A DNA stretch of 64,000 nt from Tolypothrix brevis GSE-NOS-MK-07-07A (GTDB taxonomy: Bacteria; Cyanobacteriota; Cyanobacteriia; Cyanobacteriales; Nostocaceae). A program made the position numbers and the translations under genes. Below, one piece after another: positions 8,433 to 17,129 of the stretch. The DNA is taken from assembly GCA_019358985.1 (NCBI GenBank), contig JAHHIJ010000006.1:156355-220354 (forward strand), given 5' to 3'. Under the pieces are notes generated by a model. That model did not search any database. It was not told where the DNA came from and saw only the letters and a list, made by a program, of their open reading frames with translations. Numbering within the stretch: position 1 is the first letter of the stretch; the number at the start of each line of letters is the position of its first letter.

Positions 8433-9455
8433 ATGCAATCTCAAATCGAAAATTCCCAATCTATAATCATACCACCTTTCCTCAAACCTGGTGATTTACT
8501 GCGAGTAATTGCGCCTAGCGGTGCTTTGCGAGAATTTACGAACTTTGAACGCGGGGTAGAAATATGGCGATCGCGTGGTTACAAAGTAGAAATCTCTCCC
8601 CAGATAGATGACAGGTGGGGCTATTTAGCGGGAAAAGATAATAAGCGGCGAAAGGAACTAGCATCAGCATGGCAAGATCCAGAATGTCGGGGTATCCTCT
8701 GCGCTAGAGGTGGTTTCGGTAGCACCCGCATTTTAGAAAATTGGAATTGGGGACAGGAGGACAAGGGGACAGGGGGACAAGGAGATAGGGGGACAGGAGG
8801 ACAAGAGAATAACGAGGAATTTGCTTCGTTATCTTCCCCCACTCCTCCCTTCCCCCACTCTCCCCCTTCCCCCAAGTGGCTAATTGGCTTTTCTGACATC
8901 ACTGCGTTATTGTGGAGCTTGGAAAAAGTTGGAATTTCCAGCGTTCATGCACCTGTACTGACAACTTTATCATCAGAACCAGATTGGTCAGTTCAGCGTT
9001 TATTCGATTGGGTAGAAGGTCGTCCTATTGCCCCTTTAAAAGGTTCTGGATGGGGTGGAGGTGTGAAAAGTGGAATTTTACTACCAGCTAACTTGACGGT
9101 AGCAACTCATCTATTGAGTACACCATTTCAACCAAATTTAGATAATGTGATTTTGGCGTTTGAAGATGTGACAGAAGCACCTTACCGCATTGATCGAATG
9201 CTGACACAATGGCGGATGAGTGGAGCTTTATCAAAAGTTAGTGGAATTGCATTGGGTAGCTTTACGAAATGTGAAGCACCGGCTGATGTCCCCAGTTTGA
9301 GTATAGAGGAAGTTTTGCGCGATCGCCTGAGTGATTTGGGTATTCCCATTGTCTCCAATTTACCATTTGGTCACGAAGCACCTAACGCAGCTTTACCAGT
9401 TGGTGTTATGGCGACTTTGGATGCAGAGCATGGTATTTTGAGTGTAGAAGATTAA
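8433..9455 (+). CDS. LD-carboxypeptidase (peptidase family S66)
   Basis: Cytoplasmic serine peptidase that removes the terminal D-residue from murein tetrapeptides during peptidoglycan recycling. Start region PPFLKPGDLLRVIAPSGALRE is typical. The nucleophile is Ser154 in GFSDITALLW; the Glu and His partners lie in FEDVTEAPYRID and PFGHEAPNAALPVG. The family is usually about 300 residues; this one has 340 because residues about 106-147 are a low-complexity Gly/Gln then Pro/Ser stretch encoded by a GGGACAGGAGGACAAG-type repeat. The insert precedes the nucleophile loop and keeps frame, so activity may survive. Not obviously in an operon. Confidence 0.85.
   Translation: MQSQIENSQSIIIPPFLKPGDLLRVIAPSGALREFTNFERGVEIWRSRGYKVEISPQIDDRWGYLAGKDNKRRKELASAWQDPECRGILCARGGFGSTRILENWNWGQEDKGTGGQGDRGTGGQENNEEFASLSSPTPPFPHSPPSPKWLIGFSDITALLWSLEKVGISSVHAPVLTTLSSEPDWSVQRLFDWVEGRPIAPLKGSGWGGGVKSGILLPANLTVATHLLSTPFQPNLDNVILAFEDVTEAPYRIDRMLTQWRMSGALSKVSGIALGSFTKCEAPADVPSLSIEEVLRDRLSDLGIPIVSNLPFGHEAPNAALPVGVMATLDAEHGILSVED
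8748..8875. repeat. Purine-rich repeat inserted in-frame in the S66 peptidase gene
   Basis: A block of GGGGACAGGAGGACAAG-like units is followed by a C-rich CCCCCACTCTCCCCCTTCC block, partly complementary to it. The same kind of sequence appears at 42520-42660 inside another gene. The homologous peptidase fold does not need these residues, so this looks like a repeat that landed in a coding region without breaking frame. Confidence 0.65.
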
Positions 9456-9457
9456 GA

Positions 9458-9859
9458 TTACGGAAACAAGTTCAAACGAATCCATAGTTGTCGTGCCATC
9501 ATCTGTGGCTGACTGTTCATCTCCAAATAATCAACAGTTGTTCTTCCTTGTTCAGTTGTACCTACAATCATCGCAGATGCGGTATCTACTTGGAAATGAT
9601 TATCCCATTGGTCTTGTCTTGGATGGAAAAAACGAACTTCGGTCTTCGAGTCAGGATCTATTCCACTAACACGATTTCCTTTACGGAGATTACACGACCG
9701 ACAAGCAAGAGCTAAATTAAATTCAGAATCTGCGCCTTGTCTACTAATTGGTATGATATGCTCGACTTCAAATGGAAAGTTGAACACAAGTTCCGGAGCA
9801 TGACAATACTCGCATCGATGGTTAGCCCGGTCTGCAATCAACCTGTAGTAAGGGTTCAT
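9458..9859 (-). CDS. HNH endonuclease-domain protein
   Basis: A 133-residue protein with a compact HNH nuclease core: zinc-binding CEYCHAP, the catalytic EVEHIIPISRQG, then N..LACRSCNLRKGN. Such stand-alone HNH proteins are common in cyanobacteria, and their substrates are mostly unknown. The start codon overlaps the stop of the upstream 119-residue gene by one base (TAATG), so the pair is translationally coupled. It ends three bases after the convergent S66 peptidase gene. Possible roles are DNA nicking in repair or defence; nothing here decides. Confidence 0.8.
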   Translation of the reverse strand: MNPYYRLIADRANHRCEYCHAPELVFNFPFEVEHIIPISRQGADSEFNLALACRSCNLRKGNRVSGIDPDSKTEVRFFHPRQDQWDNHFQVDTASAMIVGTTEQGRTTVDYLEMNSQPQMMARQLWIRLNLFP

Positions 9860-10218
9860 TAACTTGCTGCTTCCAGAAAAGATGCTGTTCGCGCTGTTGC
9901 AGCATTCAGTTCAGCTTCGACAAGATTATCTAACTCAGTTTGCAGTTTTTGCGAGAGTGACTGTCCATTATCGCGTGCTTTCCGCCATAAATCCATTAGC
10001 TCAGATAAACGTTTTTGCTGCTCGACATTAAAGAACTGGTCAGGATGAAAGCTTTGAAGCAAAAGTAAAGCACTAAATTCAGTTTCACCTAATTGAGCAG
10101 TCAAAGCATCTAAAGCTTGACCGGGAGTTTTCCCAACAGATTGCTTATCAAGAGCGATCGCACGATAAGACCTTTCACCGCTAGCATCAAATATAGGTAA
10201 TATTGCTACTTTTGTCAT
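9859..10218 (-). CDS. Small conserved-type protein coupled to HNH nuclease
   Basis: A 119-residue protein of unrecognised family. The N-terminal third (VAILPIFDASGERSYRAIALD) looks like a beta-hairpin, and GKTPGQALDALTAQLGE recalls HicB-like spacing without being a firm match. The C-terminal two thirds are predicted helical and acidic. It overlaps the HNH gene by one base (TAATG), implying co-translation and perhaps a regulator/nuclease or antitoxin/toxin-like relation. A homology search of both proteins as a pair would test this. Confidence 0.6.
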   Translation of the reverse strand: MTKVAILPIFDASGERSYRAIALDKQSVGKTPGQALDALTAQLGETEFSALLLLQSFHPDQFFNVEQQKRLSELMDLWRKARDNGQSLSQKLQTELDNLVEAELNAATARTASFLEAAS

Positions 10219-10269
10219 GTTCGGGCTTCAAATTCGCTTGTTTATCAATTGTATATCTTGTATTGGGAC

Positions 10270-11112
10270 TTATCTTAATCCTTGCTGTTTCAAAAGCTCA
10301 TCAACCCAAGCAACATTGTTTACTGACATGGCAGGTACAGGTTCTTGAGCGTAGTCAATTACCAAATCATAGTTACCTTCGCTGTATAATTCACTAATTA
10401 ATGTTTGTATTTCAAGTAATGGTTCTGTATCGCCTTCACGTAAAGGTAAGGGAAAAGAAGGTATTGAATTTTGCAAATTAAAAGCATATAAATCTGCTTT
10501 GGGACGCTTGGATGCACGGCTAACCAAAATCCTATAGTCAGTTTGAATATTATTTTGTAGTTGCTGAATTGGCTTGCCATCTCGCAGCAAATCAACTTCA
10601 ACTAAATTCGTATAACTTCCTAACACCTGTAACCGTTTTTTTACATAGGCATTTCGTCCTTCTCCGGAACGTTTATTTTTAGGAGAAAGGATTTCAATTA
10701 CAGTTACGACTTCTTGCGTCGCGACATCTCGCACTTCCAAGTAAGTCTCTTTGACTGTTTCCGGCATCGTAACATCAACTGTCACAGCTTCGACTACTGG
10801 AGATGCAACAGCAACACTCGCTGGTTCTGGTAATGGCATTTTTTCTATACTCTGGACTGCTACATCTGCAACACCTACCAAAAGCGAATCTTCATCTATT
10901 GTTTGATATACTCGTTTTTCAATAGCAACTCTGTACTTTGGACGTAATTGAGGATTCAATTTCCGGAAAATTGCTGCTATGAGAAGATTATGAACTTCTG
11001 ACCAAAATAGTGTATTTTCTAAATATGGGTTCATTCCTGGAAATGGTGAAACAGCCTCCGGATTAGCGGTTTCCGGAGATAGGGGACTATCGAATTCGGA
11101 GAATGAAGCCAT
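10270..11112 (-). CDS. DUF4058 family protein
   Basis: A 280-residue cytoplasmic protein with the DUF4058 signature FPGMNPYLE near residue 25, followed by the VHNLLIAAIF helix, AIEKRVYQ, and the central VVTVIEILSPKNKR.GEGR motif. That E-x-LSPKNK block resembles a PD-(D/E)XK-type nuclease core, but no activity is known for the family. DUF4058 genes are numerous in filamentous cyanobacteria and often sit near transposons. It is separated from the HNH pair by 51 bp on the same strand and could be co-transcribed with it. Confidence 0.85.
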   Translation of the reverse strand: MASFSEFDSPLSPETANPEAVSPFPGMNPYLENTLFWSEVHNLLIAAIFRKLNPQLRPKYRVAIEKRVYQTIDEDSLLVGVADVAVQSIEKMPLPEPASVAVASPVVEAVTVDVTMPETVKETYLEVRDVATQEVVTVIEILSPKNKRSGEGRNAYVKKRLQVLGSYTNLVEVDLLRDGKPIQQLQNNIQTDYRILVSRASKRPKADLYAFNLQNSIPSFPLPLREGDTEPLLEIQTLISELYSEGNYDLVIDYAQEPVPAMSVNNVAWVDELLKQQGLR

Positions 11113-11150
11113 TACAGCACCTCAAAAAAAATTACACCCTACCGACATAT

Positions 11151-11256
11151 ACAGCAGATTTCAGGTAAATCAAGTACATGCGTAAAACCCAAAACCCTGT
11201 AAAGACGTTCCGACGGAACGTCTCTACGTGTATTTAATAACAACGCAATCTGCTGT
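11151..11256. mobile_element. About 106-bp MITE-like element with ACAGCAGATT ends
   Basis: Begins ACAGCAGATT (11151) and ends AATCTGCTGT (11256), an inverted pair. The centre holds the hairpin GACGTTCCGACGGAACGTC (11204-11222). A second copy with the related ends but a different core is at 52947-53054, in the other orientation. This suggests a non-autonomous element carrying exchangeable hairpins. Confidence 0.6.
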
Positions 11257-11312
11257 AAGTGTGCCTTCAAATTAAATACGCAGAGGAATAATCTCCTCTG
11301 CTTCAGAAATAA

Positions 11313-13385
11313 TCAAATATCTCCTAATCCCAATCTATCCAAAATAAAAGCGTAATCAAAAGCTAACTCTTTTAAGCTTTCATAACGCCCAGATGCACCA
11401 CCATGTCCAGCACTCATGTTAGTTTTAAGTAGGAGAATGTTGTTATCTGTCTTCAATTCTCGTAGCTTTGCTGTCCATTTGGCTGGTTCCCAATATTTCA
11501 CACGAGAATCATTTAAGCCGGCGGTAATTAGCATATCTGGGTAATCTTTCGCCTCAACATTATCATAAGGCGAGTAAGATTTCATGTAGTCGTAATAAAC
11601 TTTGTCGTTAGGATCACCCCATTCTTCCCATTCCATCGCCGAAAGGGGCAAGGAAGTATCTAAAATAGTAGTTACGACATCTACAAATGGGACATCAGCA
11701 ACTACTACCTTGAATAATTCCGGACGCATATTTATGACTGCTCCCATCAATAAACCACCTGCGCTACCCCCAGAAATAACTAAGCGATCGCTTTGTGTCA
11801 ATTTCTCGGCAATCAAATATTCTGCACATGCGATAAAATCTGTGAAGGTATTTTTTTTCTGCAAAAATTTACCATCTTCATACCACTTGCGTCCCATTTC
11901 TTCACCACCACGAATATGAGCGATCGCATAAACTATAGAACGATCTAACAGCGTTAATCGAGTTGATGAAAACATCACCGGGTAAGAATAACCATAAGAA
12001 CCATATCCTGTGAGAAACAAGGGGTTTGTACCATCTTTTTTGGTTCCTTGTTTGTAAACAATAGATATAGGGACTTGCGTTCCATCTTCCGCTGTAACCA
12101 TTAGCCACTCACTTTTATAATGGCTTTTATCATAGCCTCCAAGAACTTCTGTCTCTTTTTTCAATTCTCGCTTATCTGTTTCCATGTCGTAATCGAACAC
12201 AGATAATGGTGTGATTAAAGATGTGTAATTGAAGCGTAGAATATTCGTGTTAAATTCTGGGTTGCTTCCTTCATAAAAGGTATATGTAGGTTCTGGAAAA
12301 GTTATATTATTTTCCTTACCTGTAGATAAGTTTTGCACTCTTGCTGTTTGTAATCCCGCTTTTCTTTCATAAATTACCAAATGTTTGGTAAACAAACTCA
12401 CTCCTGATAGCATTACATCTTCGCGATGGGGAATTACAGTTTGCCAATTTTCTTTATTCGGGGTTGCTACCGGGGTTTTCACTAACTTAAAGTTAGTTGC
12501 TTCGTCATTTGTAACGATGTAAAAATAATCGCTGTGATGTTCAACATCGTATTCCATCCCTGTAGTGCGTGGATGAATAATCTGAAAATCACCAGTAGGA
12601 TTATTCGCATCTAAATAATGAATTTCGGTAGTGATGCTACTTGACAACATCATGAAGATGTATGCGTTACTACGGGTTTTGCCTACATCTAAATTGTAAA
12701 TATCATCAGGCTCGTGGTAAATTAGAACATCTTCAGTTGTCGGTGTTTGTAAAGTATGGCGAAATAGTTGATAAGGACGATTTGCCGCGTTTATTTTCGT
12801 GTAAAATACCGTTTGATTATCGTTACCCCAAGTTAAAGATAAATAAGTTTCCGGTATAGTTTCGGAATACAACTCAAATGTGTTCAAATTCAGAAAGAAA
12901 AGCGTGTATTGTTCAGAGCCGCTAGTATCAGTTGAATAAGCTAATATTTGATGATTAGGACTGATTTGAAATACACCTAAGCTGAAAAAATCATGTCCTT
13001 GCGCTAATTCATTTTGGTCTAACAGCACTTCTTCTGTTGCGTCGAGACTACCTTTTTTGCGACAGTGAATTGAGTAAGCTTTTCCTTCTTCAGTGCGAGA
13101 ATAATAGTAATAATCATCTTTGCGGAAAGGTACTGATAAGTCAGTTTCTTGAATTCGTGCCAACATTTCATTATAAAGCTTTGTTTGCAAAGCTTCAGTA
13201 TGTTGCATCATCCTTTGTGTGTAAGCGTTTTCGGCTTCCAAATAAGCGATCGCTTTATCGTTTTCAATATCCCGCAGCCAAAAGTAATCGTCAATTCGGC
13301 GATCACCGTGTAACTCTAAAACTTGCGATTCTTTCTCAGCAATTGGTGGGTTCACAATATCTTGTAACCGGTTATCTTTATTCAT
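11313..13385 (-). CDS. ptrB: Oligopeptidase B (prolyl oligopeptidase family S9A)
   Basis: A 690-residue serine peptidase that cleaves short peptides after basic residues in the cytoplasm. The N-terminal beta-propeller (about 70-410) is followed by the alpha/beta-hydrolase domain. The nucleophile is in SGGSAGGLLMG (about Ser536), Asp is in GLNDSRVKYWEP (about 625), and His is in SAGHGGASGRYE (about 660). The N-terminal HGD.R.DDYFWLRD block is typical of oligopeptidase B rather than of strict prolyl endopeptidases. Length is normal. It appears monocistronic. Confidence 0.9.
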   Translation of the reverse strand: MNKDNRLQDIVNPPIAEKESQVLELHGDRRIDDYFWLRDIENDKAIAYLEAENAYTQRMMQHTEALQTKLYNEMLARIQETDLSVPFRKDDYYYYSRTEEGKAYSIHCRKKGSLDATEEVLLDQNELAQGHDFFSLGVFQISPNHQILAYSTDTSGSEQYTLFFLNLNTFELYSETIPETYLSLTWGNDNQTVFYTKINAANRPYQLFRHTLQTPTTEDVLIYHEPDDIYNLDVGKTRSNAYIFMMLSSSITTEIHYLDANNPTGDFQIIHPRTTGMEYDVEHHSDYFYIVTNDEATNFKLVKTPVATPNKENWQTVIPHREDVMLSGVSLFTKHLVIYERKAGLQTARVQNLSTGKENNITFPEPTYTFYEGSNPEFNTNILRFNYTSLITPLSVFDYDMETDKRELKKETEVLGGYDKSHYKSEWLMVTAEDGTQVPISIVYKQGTKKDGTNPLFLTGYGSYGYSYPVMFSSTRLTLLDRSIVYAIAHIRGGEEMGRKWYEDGKFLQKKNTFTDFIACAEYLIAEKLTQSDRLVISGGSAGGLLMGAVINMRPELFKVVVADVPFVDVVTTILDTSLPLSAMEWEEWGDPNDKVYYDYMKSYSPYDNVEAKDYPDMLITAGLNDSRVKYWEPAKWTAKLRELKTDNNILLLKTNMSAGHGGASGRYESLKELAFDYAFILDRLGLGDI

Positions 13386-13428
13386 ATTTTTTCACCTTGA
13401 TCTAAATATTCAGCAATTATACTTCTAG

Positions 13429-14175
13429 CTATGATGAACTAGAAATATTATTATGGCGCGATTTTTTCAGCCTACACAACCCAATGGCTGGTACAACTCC
13501 CAGAATCACCGCAGTAAGTCCTTGTCCACTCAAATACAATATCTGAGTCCGGTTTGCTTCGGGAATAAAACCTTGCACCAGCGAAAGTAACCAAATCGAG
13601 ATACTGATGAAGAAAAATGAAACTGAGGGTAAAAAAGTCCACCACCAAGCATTTGTTGTGTAGCGTCGCAATACGAGAAACTGGCAAAATCCCAGCCAAA
13701 TCCCAGAAAAAATATATAAAAAAGTTGACAAAATGCCCAAAATAACAGTTTGATTAGGAGATAAAGTTAAATTTGATGATGTAGCGATCGCACTAATGTA
13801 GGCAATCCAGCTTGTAGAAACGCTATTGGCAATCAGCCAACCAAAACTGGTCCCAAGCAGCCACAACCAACCAGATACATATTGTCGCACAACGATCGCT
13901 TGATCTGCGCCAAAAATTAAGGCAAAAATTAAATTACTGCTGAAGCTTTTGCCCAAAGAGTACCACGTCAGATATTGCTGGAAAATGCTTGGTGGGATGC
14001 TTTCGGTAATAGTTTTTTCTAAAGCGATGCTGGCAATTCCACCTACCATCCATCCTAAAATCGTCAAAATCGAAAATTGGATAAAGAAACTTTGACGTTG
14101 CGATCGTTGTATTAAAAGCATTTGCCGCTGAGAATCGTTTGAAATCAAGGTAAAATCAGAATTATCGGTTTGCAT
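13429..14175 (-). CDS. Polytopic membrane protein of unknown function
   Basis: About 248 residues from the ATG at 14175, with five to six hydrophobic segments (for example FILTILGWMVGGIASIAL-like, YISAIATSS.., LSTFLYIFSGIWLGFCQFLVL, FLPSVSFFFISISIWLLSL, GLTAVILGVVPAIGLC). The frame is open to 14259, but those extra 28 codons lie over a 94-bp MITE, so the later ATG is the more likely start. No domain was recognised. WLGFCQFLVLRRY resembles segments of small cyanobacterial membrane proteins of unknown function. Confidence 0.6.
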   Translation of the reverse strand: MQTDNSDFTLISNDSQRQMLLIQRSQRQSFFIQFSILTILGWMVGGIASIALEKTITESIPPSIFQQYLTWYSLGKSFSSNLIFALIFGADQAIVVRQYVSGWLWLLGTSFGWLIANSVSTSWIAYISAIATSSNLTLSPNQTVILGILSTFLYIFSGIWLGFCQFLVLRRYTTNAWWWTFLPSVSFFFISISIWLLSLVQGFIPEANRTQILYLSGQGLTAVILGVVPAIGLCRLKKSRHNNISSSS

Positions 14176-14202
14176 ATCAATTTTCTTCAGGGGAAAGGGG
14201 AA

Positions 14203-14296
14203 TAGACATCGACCTAATTTAAATATGTGCTGTCCAAAACCCTTCATTAGACGTAGCACTGCTACGTCTCTACATTGTTTTTCACTCCTATGTCTA
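14203..14296. mobile_element. 94-bp MITE with TAGACATC ends (copy 2)
   Basis: Starts TAGACATCGACC (14203) and ends ATGTCTA (14296), with internal GACGTAGCACTGCTACGTC and the AAACCCTT stretch shared with the other copies. It overlaps the potential N-terminal extension of the membrane protein gene. Confidence 0.6.
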
Positions 14297-14335
14297 ATGG
14301 GGAAGGAGTGCCACTACAAGGTAAAAAATTTTATT

Positions 14336-14487
14336 CTAGTACAGCACGGCGTAAATAAACCACCCATTCTCAATCGCTAAAAAGCTTATTCCATATTACT
14401 TTTGAATGAGTGAATGAGTGACTTCCGCGTTCGCGTAGCGTCTCCGTTCGCGCTTGCGTCTCCGACAGGAGAAGGAGAAGCGGTACT
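14336..14487. repeat. About 150-bp dispersed repeat with TAGTAC ends (copy A)
   Basis: Contains GGCGTAAATAAACCACCC, an AAGCTTATTCCATATTAC block, GAATGAGTGA repeats and a nested GTTCGCGTAGCGTCTCC module. A near-identical inverted copy lies at 46006-46167; the two differ mainly by the number of GAATGAGTGA-type units. Both ends read TAGTAC/GTACTA. The remaining part of this 340-bp gap shows no coding sequence. Confidence 0.8.
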
Positions 14488-14603
14488 ACTCCCTCACTCC
14501 CCCCATCCCCCTCTCCCTTTTCCGCAAAGCTCCTGAAAAAGCGTAATCCCAGAATGATAAGCTAAACAGTGACATAAAAAAATGACTTAGGATGAAGTGT
14601 TAA

Positions 14604-15662
14604 ATGGGTGTTTCCTTAAGCGCTCCTCATCTCCTGCGAGCTGCTCGTGGTGAAGTGTTAGATCGTCCTCCAGTATGGATGATGCGTCAAGCTGGACGGT
14701 ATATGAAAGCGTATCGAGATTTACGCGAAAAGTATCCATCGTTTCGCGATCGCTCCGAAATTCCCGAAGTAGCGATTGAAGTCTCTTTACAACCTTGGCG
14801 AGCTTTCCAGCCTGATGGAGTAATTCTATTTTCCGATATTGTGACGCCTCTACCTGGTTTGGGCATTGAAATGGATATTGCTGAAGGCAAAGGTCCAATT
14901 ATTCAATCACCCATTCGCACTCAAGCCCAAATCGATCAACTGCGTCCTTTAGAACCAGAAGCATCCCTGCCATTTATTAAAACAATTTTGCAGGCTTTGC
15001 GTACTGAAGTCAACAATCAATCTACGGTGTTGGGTTTTGTTGGGGCACCGTGGACTTTAGCAGCTTATGCTGTGGAAGGAAAAGGTTCTAAAACCTATTC
15101 CGTGATTAAAAATATGGCGTTTTCTGATCCGACAATTTTGCATCAATTGTTGTCAAAATTTGCCGATGCGATCGCTATTTATGCCCGTTACCAAATTGAT
15201 TGTGGCGCTCAAGTAGTACAAATGTTTGATTCTTGGGCAGGTCAACTCAGCCCCCAAGATTATGACACCTTTGCTTTGCCCTATCAACAAAGAGTGTTTG
15301 AACAAGTCAAGCAAACTCATCCAGATACACCGTTAATTCTGCTAGTTAGCGGTAGTGCCGGTGTACTGGAAAGAATGGGCAAATCCGGTGCGGATATTGT
15401 CAGTGTAGACTGGTCAGTAGACATGACAGACGCACGGGCAAGATTGGGCAAAGAAGTGAAAGTGCAAGGAAATCTCGATCCGGGTGTACTTTTTGGTTCC
15501 CAAGCATTTATTCGCGATCGCATTCATGATACTGTTCGCAAAGCTGGTAATTGGGGTCATATTCTCAACCTCGGTCATGGTGTGCTACCCACAACCCCAG
15601 AAGAAAATGTTGCTTTCTTCTTTGAAACAGCAAAACAACTGAGTTTAACAGCGGTTACTTAA
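14604..15662 (+). CDS. hemE: Uroporphyrinogen decarboxylase
   Basis: Cytoplasmic enzyme that decarboxylates the four acetate side chains of uroporphyrinogen III to give coproporphyrinogen III, the branch leading to haem and chlorophyll. The 352-residue length is normal. The signature [20 protein letters not shown] lies near residues 22-41, and [20 protein letters not shown] and the C-terminal [13 protein letters not shown] are conserved. A purine-rich GGATGAAG stretch precedes the ATG. An inverted repeat just downstream may terminate transcription. Confidence 0.97.
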   Translation: MGVSLSAPHLLRAARGEVLDRPPVWMMRQAGRYMKAYRDLREKYPSFRDRSEIPEVAIEVSLQPWRAFQPDGVILFSDIVTPLPGLGIEMDIAEGKGPIIQSPIRTQAQIDQLRPLEPEASLPFIKTILQALRTEVNNQSTVLGFVGAPWTLAAYAVEGKGSKTYSVIKNMAFSDPTILHQLLSKFADAIAIYARYQIDCGAQVVQMFDSWAGQLSPQDYDTFALPYQQRVFEQVKQTHPDTPLILLVSGSAGVLERMGKSGADIVSVDWSVDMTDARARLGKEVKVQGNLDPGVLFGSQAFIRDRIHDTVRKAGNWGHILNLGHGVLPTTPEENVAFFFETAKQLSLTAVT

Positions 15663-15671
15663 GGTTGCTTG

Positions 15672-15713
15672 TCGCTAATGACTATTGGTGAAAATGCGAT
15701 TAGTCATTAGCGA
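15672..15713 (+). terminator. Candidate hemE terminator
   Basis: Perfect 12-bp arms TCGCTAATGACT (15672-15683) and AGTCATTAGCGA (15702-15713) separated by 18 bases and followed by a T-rich TTATCTTTATT. It lies 10 bp after the hemE stop. The AT-rich stem makes it a moderate rather than strong terminator candidate. Confidence 0.45.
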
Positions 15714-15802
15714 TTATCTTTATTGAAAGCTAAATATTTGCAGTCATAAACCCACTCTTCGCATTTCCTTTTACTATCATTTACGAAAAATATTTTGGGA
15801 TT

Positions 15803-16420
15803 ATGGTTCAAACAATACAGGCTAAAGAAATTACGCTACTTGATTTAGAGACCAGCTTTGGACTCGAATTAGTTGAGGATGAGCAATTTTTTAGAGAGTG
15901 GCAAGATAACTTACCAGAAATTACCAACTCCCAAAAACAACAGCTCGACCGAGTTAAGGCAAGTTATGCCAATTTGCTCAAGTACCCTCCTCTGCTAGAA
16001 AACACTGTCAAGATGGTGGTGTTGTCTCCCTTGTTGGATTTAGCAGACTTTTATCTATCTCCGTTTCATGTCAAATCTGAAAAATCTGTAGAAGTTTCGG
16101 CTGTTGATGAAGGTGTAAGGATCAAAGGGCAGATTGATATCTTAGTTTTGTTTGAACAGCTAGTAGTAGTAGTTATAGAGTCTAAACAAGCAGCTTTTTC
16201 TCTGGAGGTGGGCAAACCACAACTGCTAGCTTATATGCTGGCAGTCTCTAACTCAGATAAACCAGTATATGGACTAATTTCCAATGGCAGTAGTTTTATT
16301 TTTGTTAAATTGATCAAACAAGAAACACCAAAATATGTATTGTCTCGTTTGTTCTACATCTTCAATCCGGGAAATGAATTATATACGGTTTTGAGTGTGT
16401 TGAAGCGTCTGGGCAATTGA
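15803..16420 (+). CDS. PD-(D/E)XK-like, HsdR-N-related protein
   Basis: A 205-residue protein of the kind often labelled type I restriction subunit R in cyanobacteria. The likely nuclease core is GQIDILVLFEQLVVVVIESK: Asp112, then Glu126 and Lys128 in ESK, followed by a helix (GKPQLLAYML) and a SNGSSFIFVKL strand. There is no helicase part and no hsdM/hsdS neighbour, so it is not a working restriction subunit in this context. It may be a solitary nuclease or a binding-only relative. Its function is unknown. Confidence 0.65.
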   Translation: MVQTIQAKEITLLDLETSFGLELVEDEQFFREWQDNLPEITNSQKQQLDRVKASYANLLKYPPLLENTVKMVVLSPLLDLADFYLSPFHVKSEKSVEVSAVDEGVRIKGQIDILVLFEQLVVVVIESKQAAFSLEVGKPQLLAYMLAVSNSDKPVYGLISNGSSFIFVKLIKQETPKYVLSRLFYIFNPGNELYTVLSVLKRLGN

Positions 16421-16487
16421 CGAGAAATGGCGATCGCTAAAAATAATTTTATAGCGTAATTTACCCGGACGGGGAATAGATATTTGT

Positions 16488-16700
16488 ATGAGTAAGCCAG
16501 ATTTTATATCAATGAGCCGCCCTCAGTTTCGCCAATATATCTTTGAACATAGGGAAGATGACGAGGCACTTTCAATTTACCTAGAAAGATTCCAGTCCCC
16601 TAATTCAATCCGGCATCCAGCACCAAAAAGTTTAGAGGATTTGGATAATTTCCCAGAGCTACATCGCAAGCACCTAGAGCAGCGGGAAAATCAGGCTTAA
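16488..16700 (+). CDS. Small conserved protein, DUF6887-like
   Basis: A 70-residue protein beginning MSKPDF..MSRPQFRQYI, then EHREDDEALSIYLERFQ and a proline-containing linker. This layout resembles DUF6887 proteins of cyanobacteria, which have no known role and often pair with another short gene. No partner is seen here; the nearest gene is the PD-(D/E)XK-like one 67 bp upstream. The ATG follows a purine-rich GGACGGGGAATAG stretch. Confidence 0.55.
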   Translation: MSKPDFISMSRPQFRQYIFEHREDDEALSIYLERFQSPNSIRHPAPKSLEDLDNFPELHRKHLEQRENQA

Positions 16701-17129
16701 TTTTGACGCTGGGTTATTTTCACGCGGAGTTTTCGTTTTAATTTTGTACTAAATACTATGCAACAAGCCTTTTTGCATTTAGATTATCAATAATATTTTA
16801 TAAAGATACAGTAAATTTGCAGAGGCAATTCGACGATTAATATTTACTTAATATGCTTTTAATCTTTAAATAGTAGCCTTAAATATAGTTAAGCAAAGTA
16901 TTAGATTACACATGAAACCTTTGTAGTCTAATAAACTTCTGCTTTTAACGCCAGGGTTTCTGCATGATAGATGCCATTGAAATGGCTCGATACCTGGTGC
17001 ATGAAAGCGAGAGAAATATAGTGGTGCGATATGCATTTTCTGTCGCTGATGTCAATTGCCATGCGAATTCTACCAACCGCACCTCAACACTGAAACATTA
17101 TTAACCTTTACAACAACCCAGGTACTTTT
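16701..17129. other. Intergenic region upstream of the secreted nuclease
   Basis: About 430 bp of AT-rich sequence without credible ORFs or long repeats. It probably contains the promoter of the large nuclease gene; no -10/-35 pair or regulator site could be assigned with confidence. Confidence 0.3.

Noticed and set aside
11902..12108. Minus-strand 68-codon frame inside the oligopeptidase gene
   Set aside because: Shadow frame of a long gene with intact catalytic residues.
15803..16420. Type I restriction system
   Set aside because: No helicase part and no hsdM or hsdS genes are adjacent; only a PD-(D/E)XK-like core is seen.
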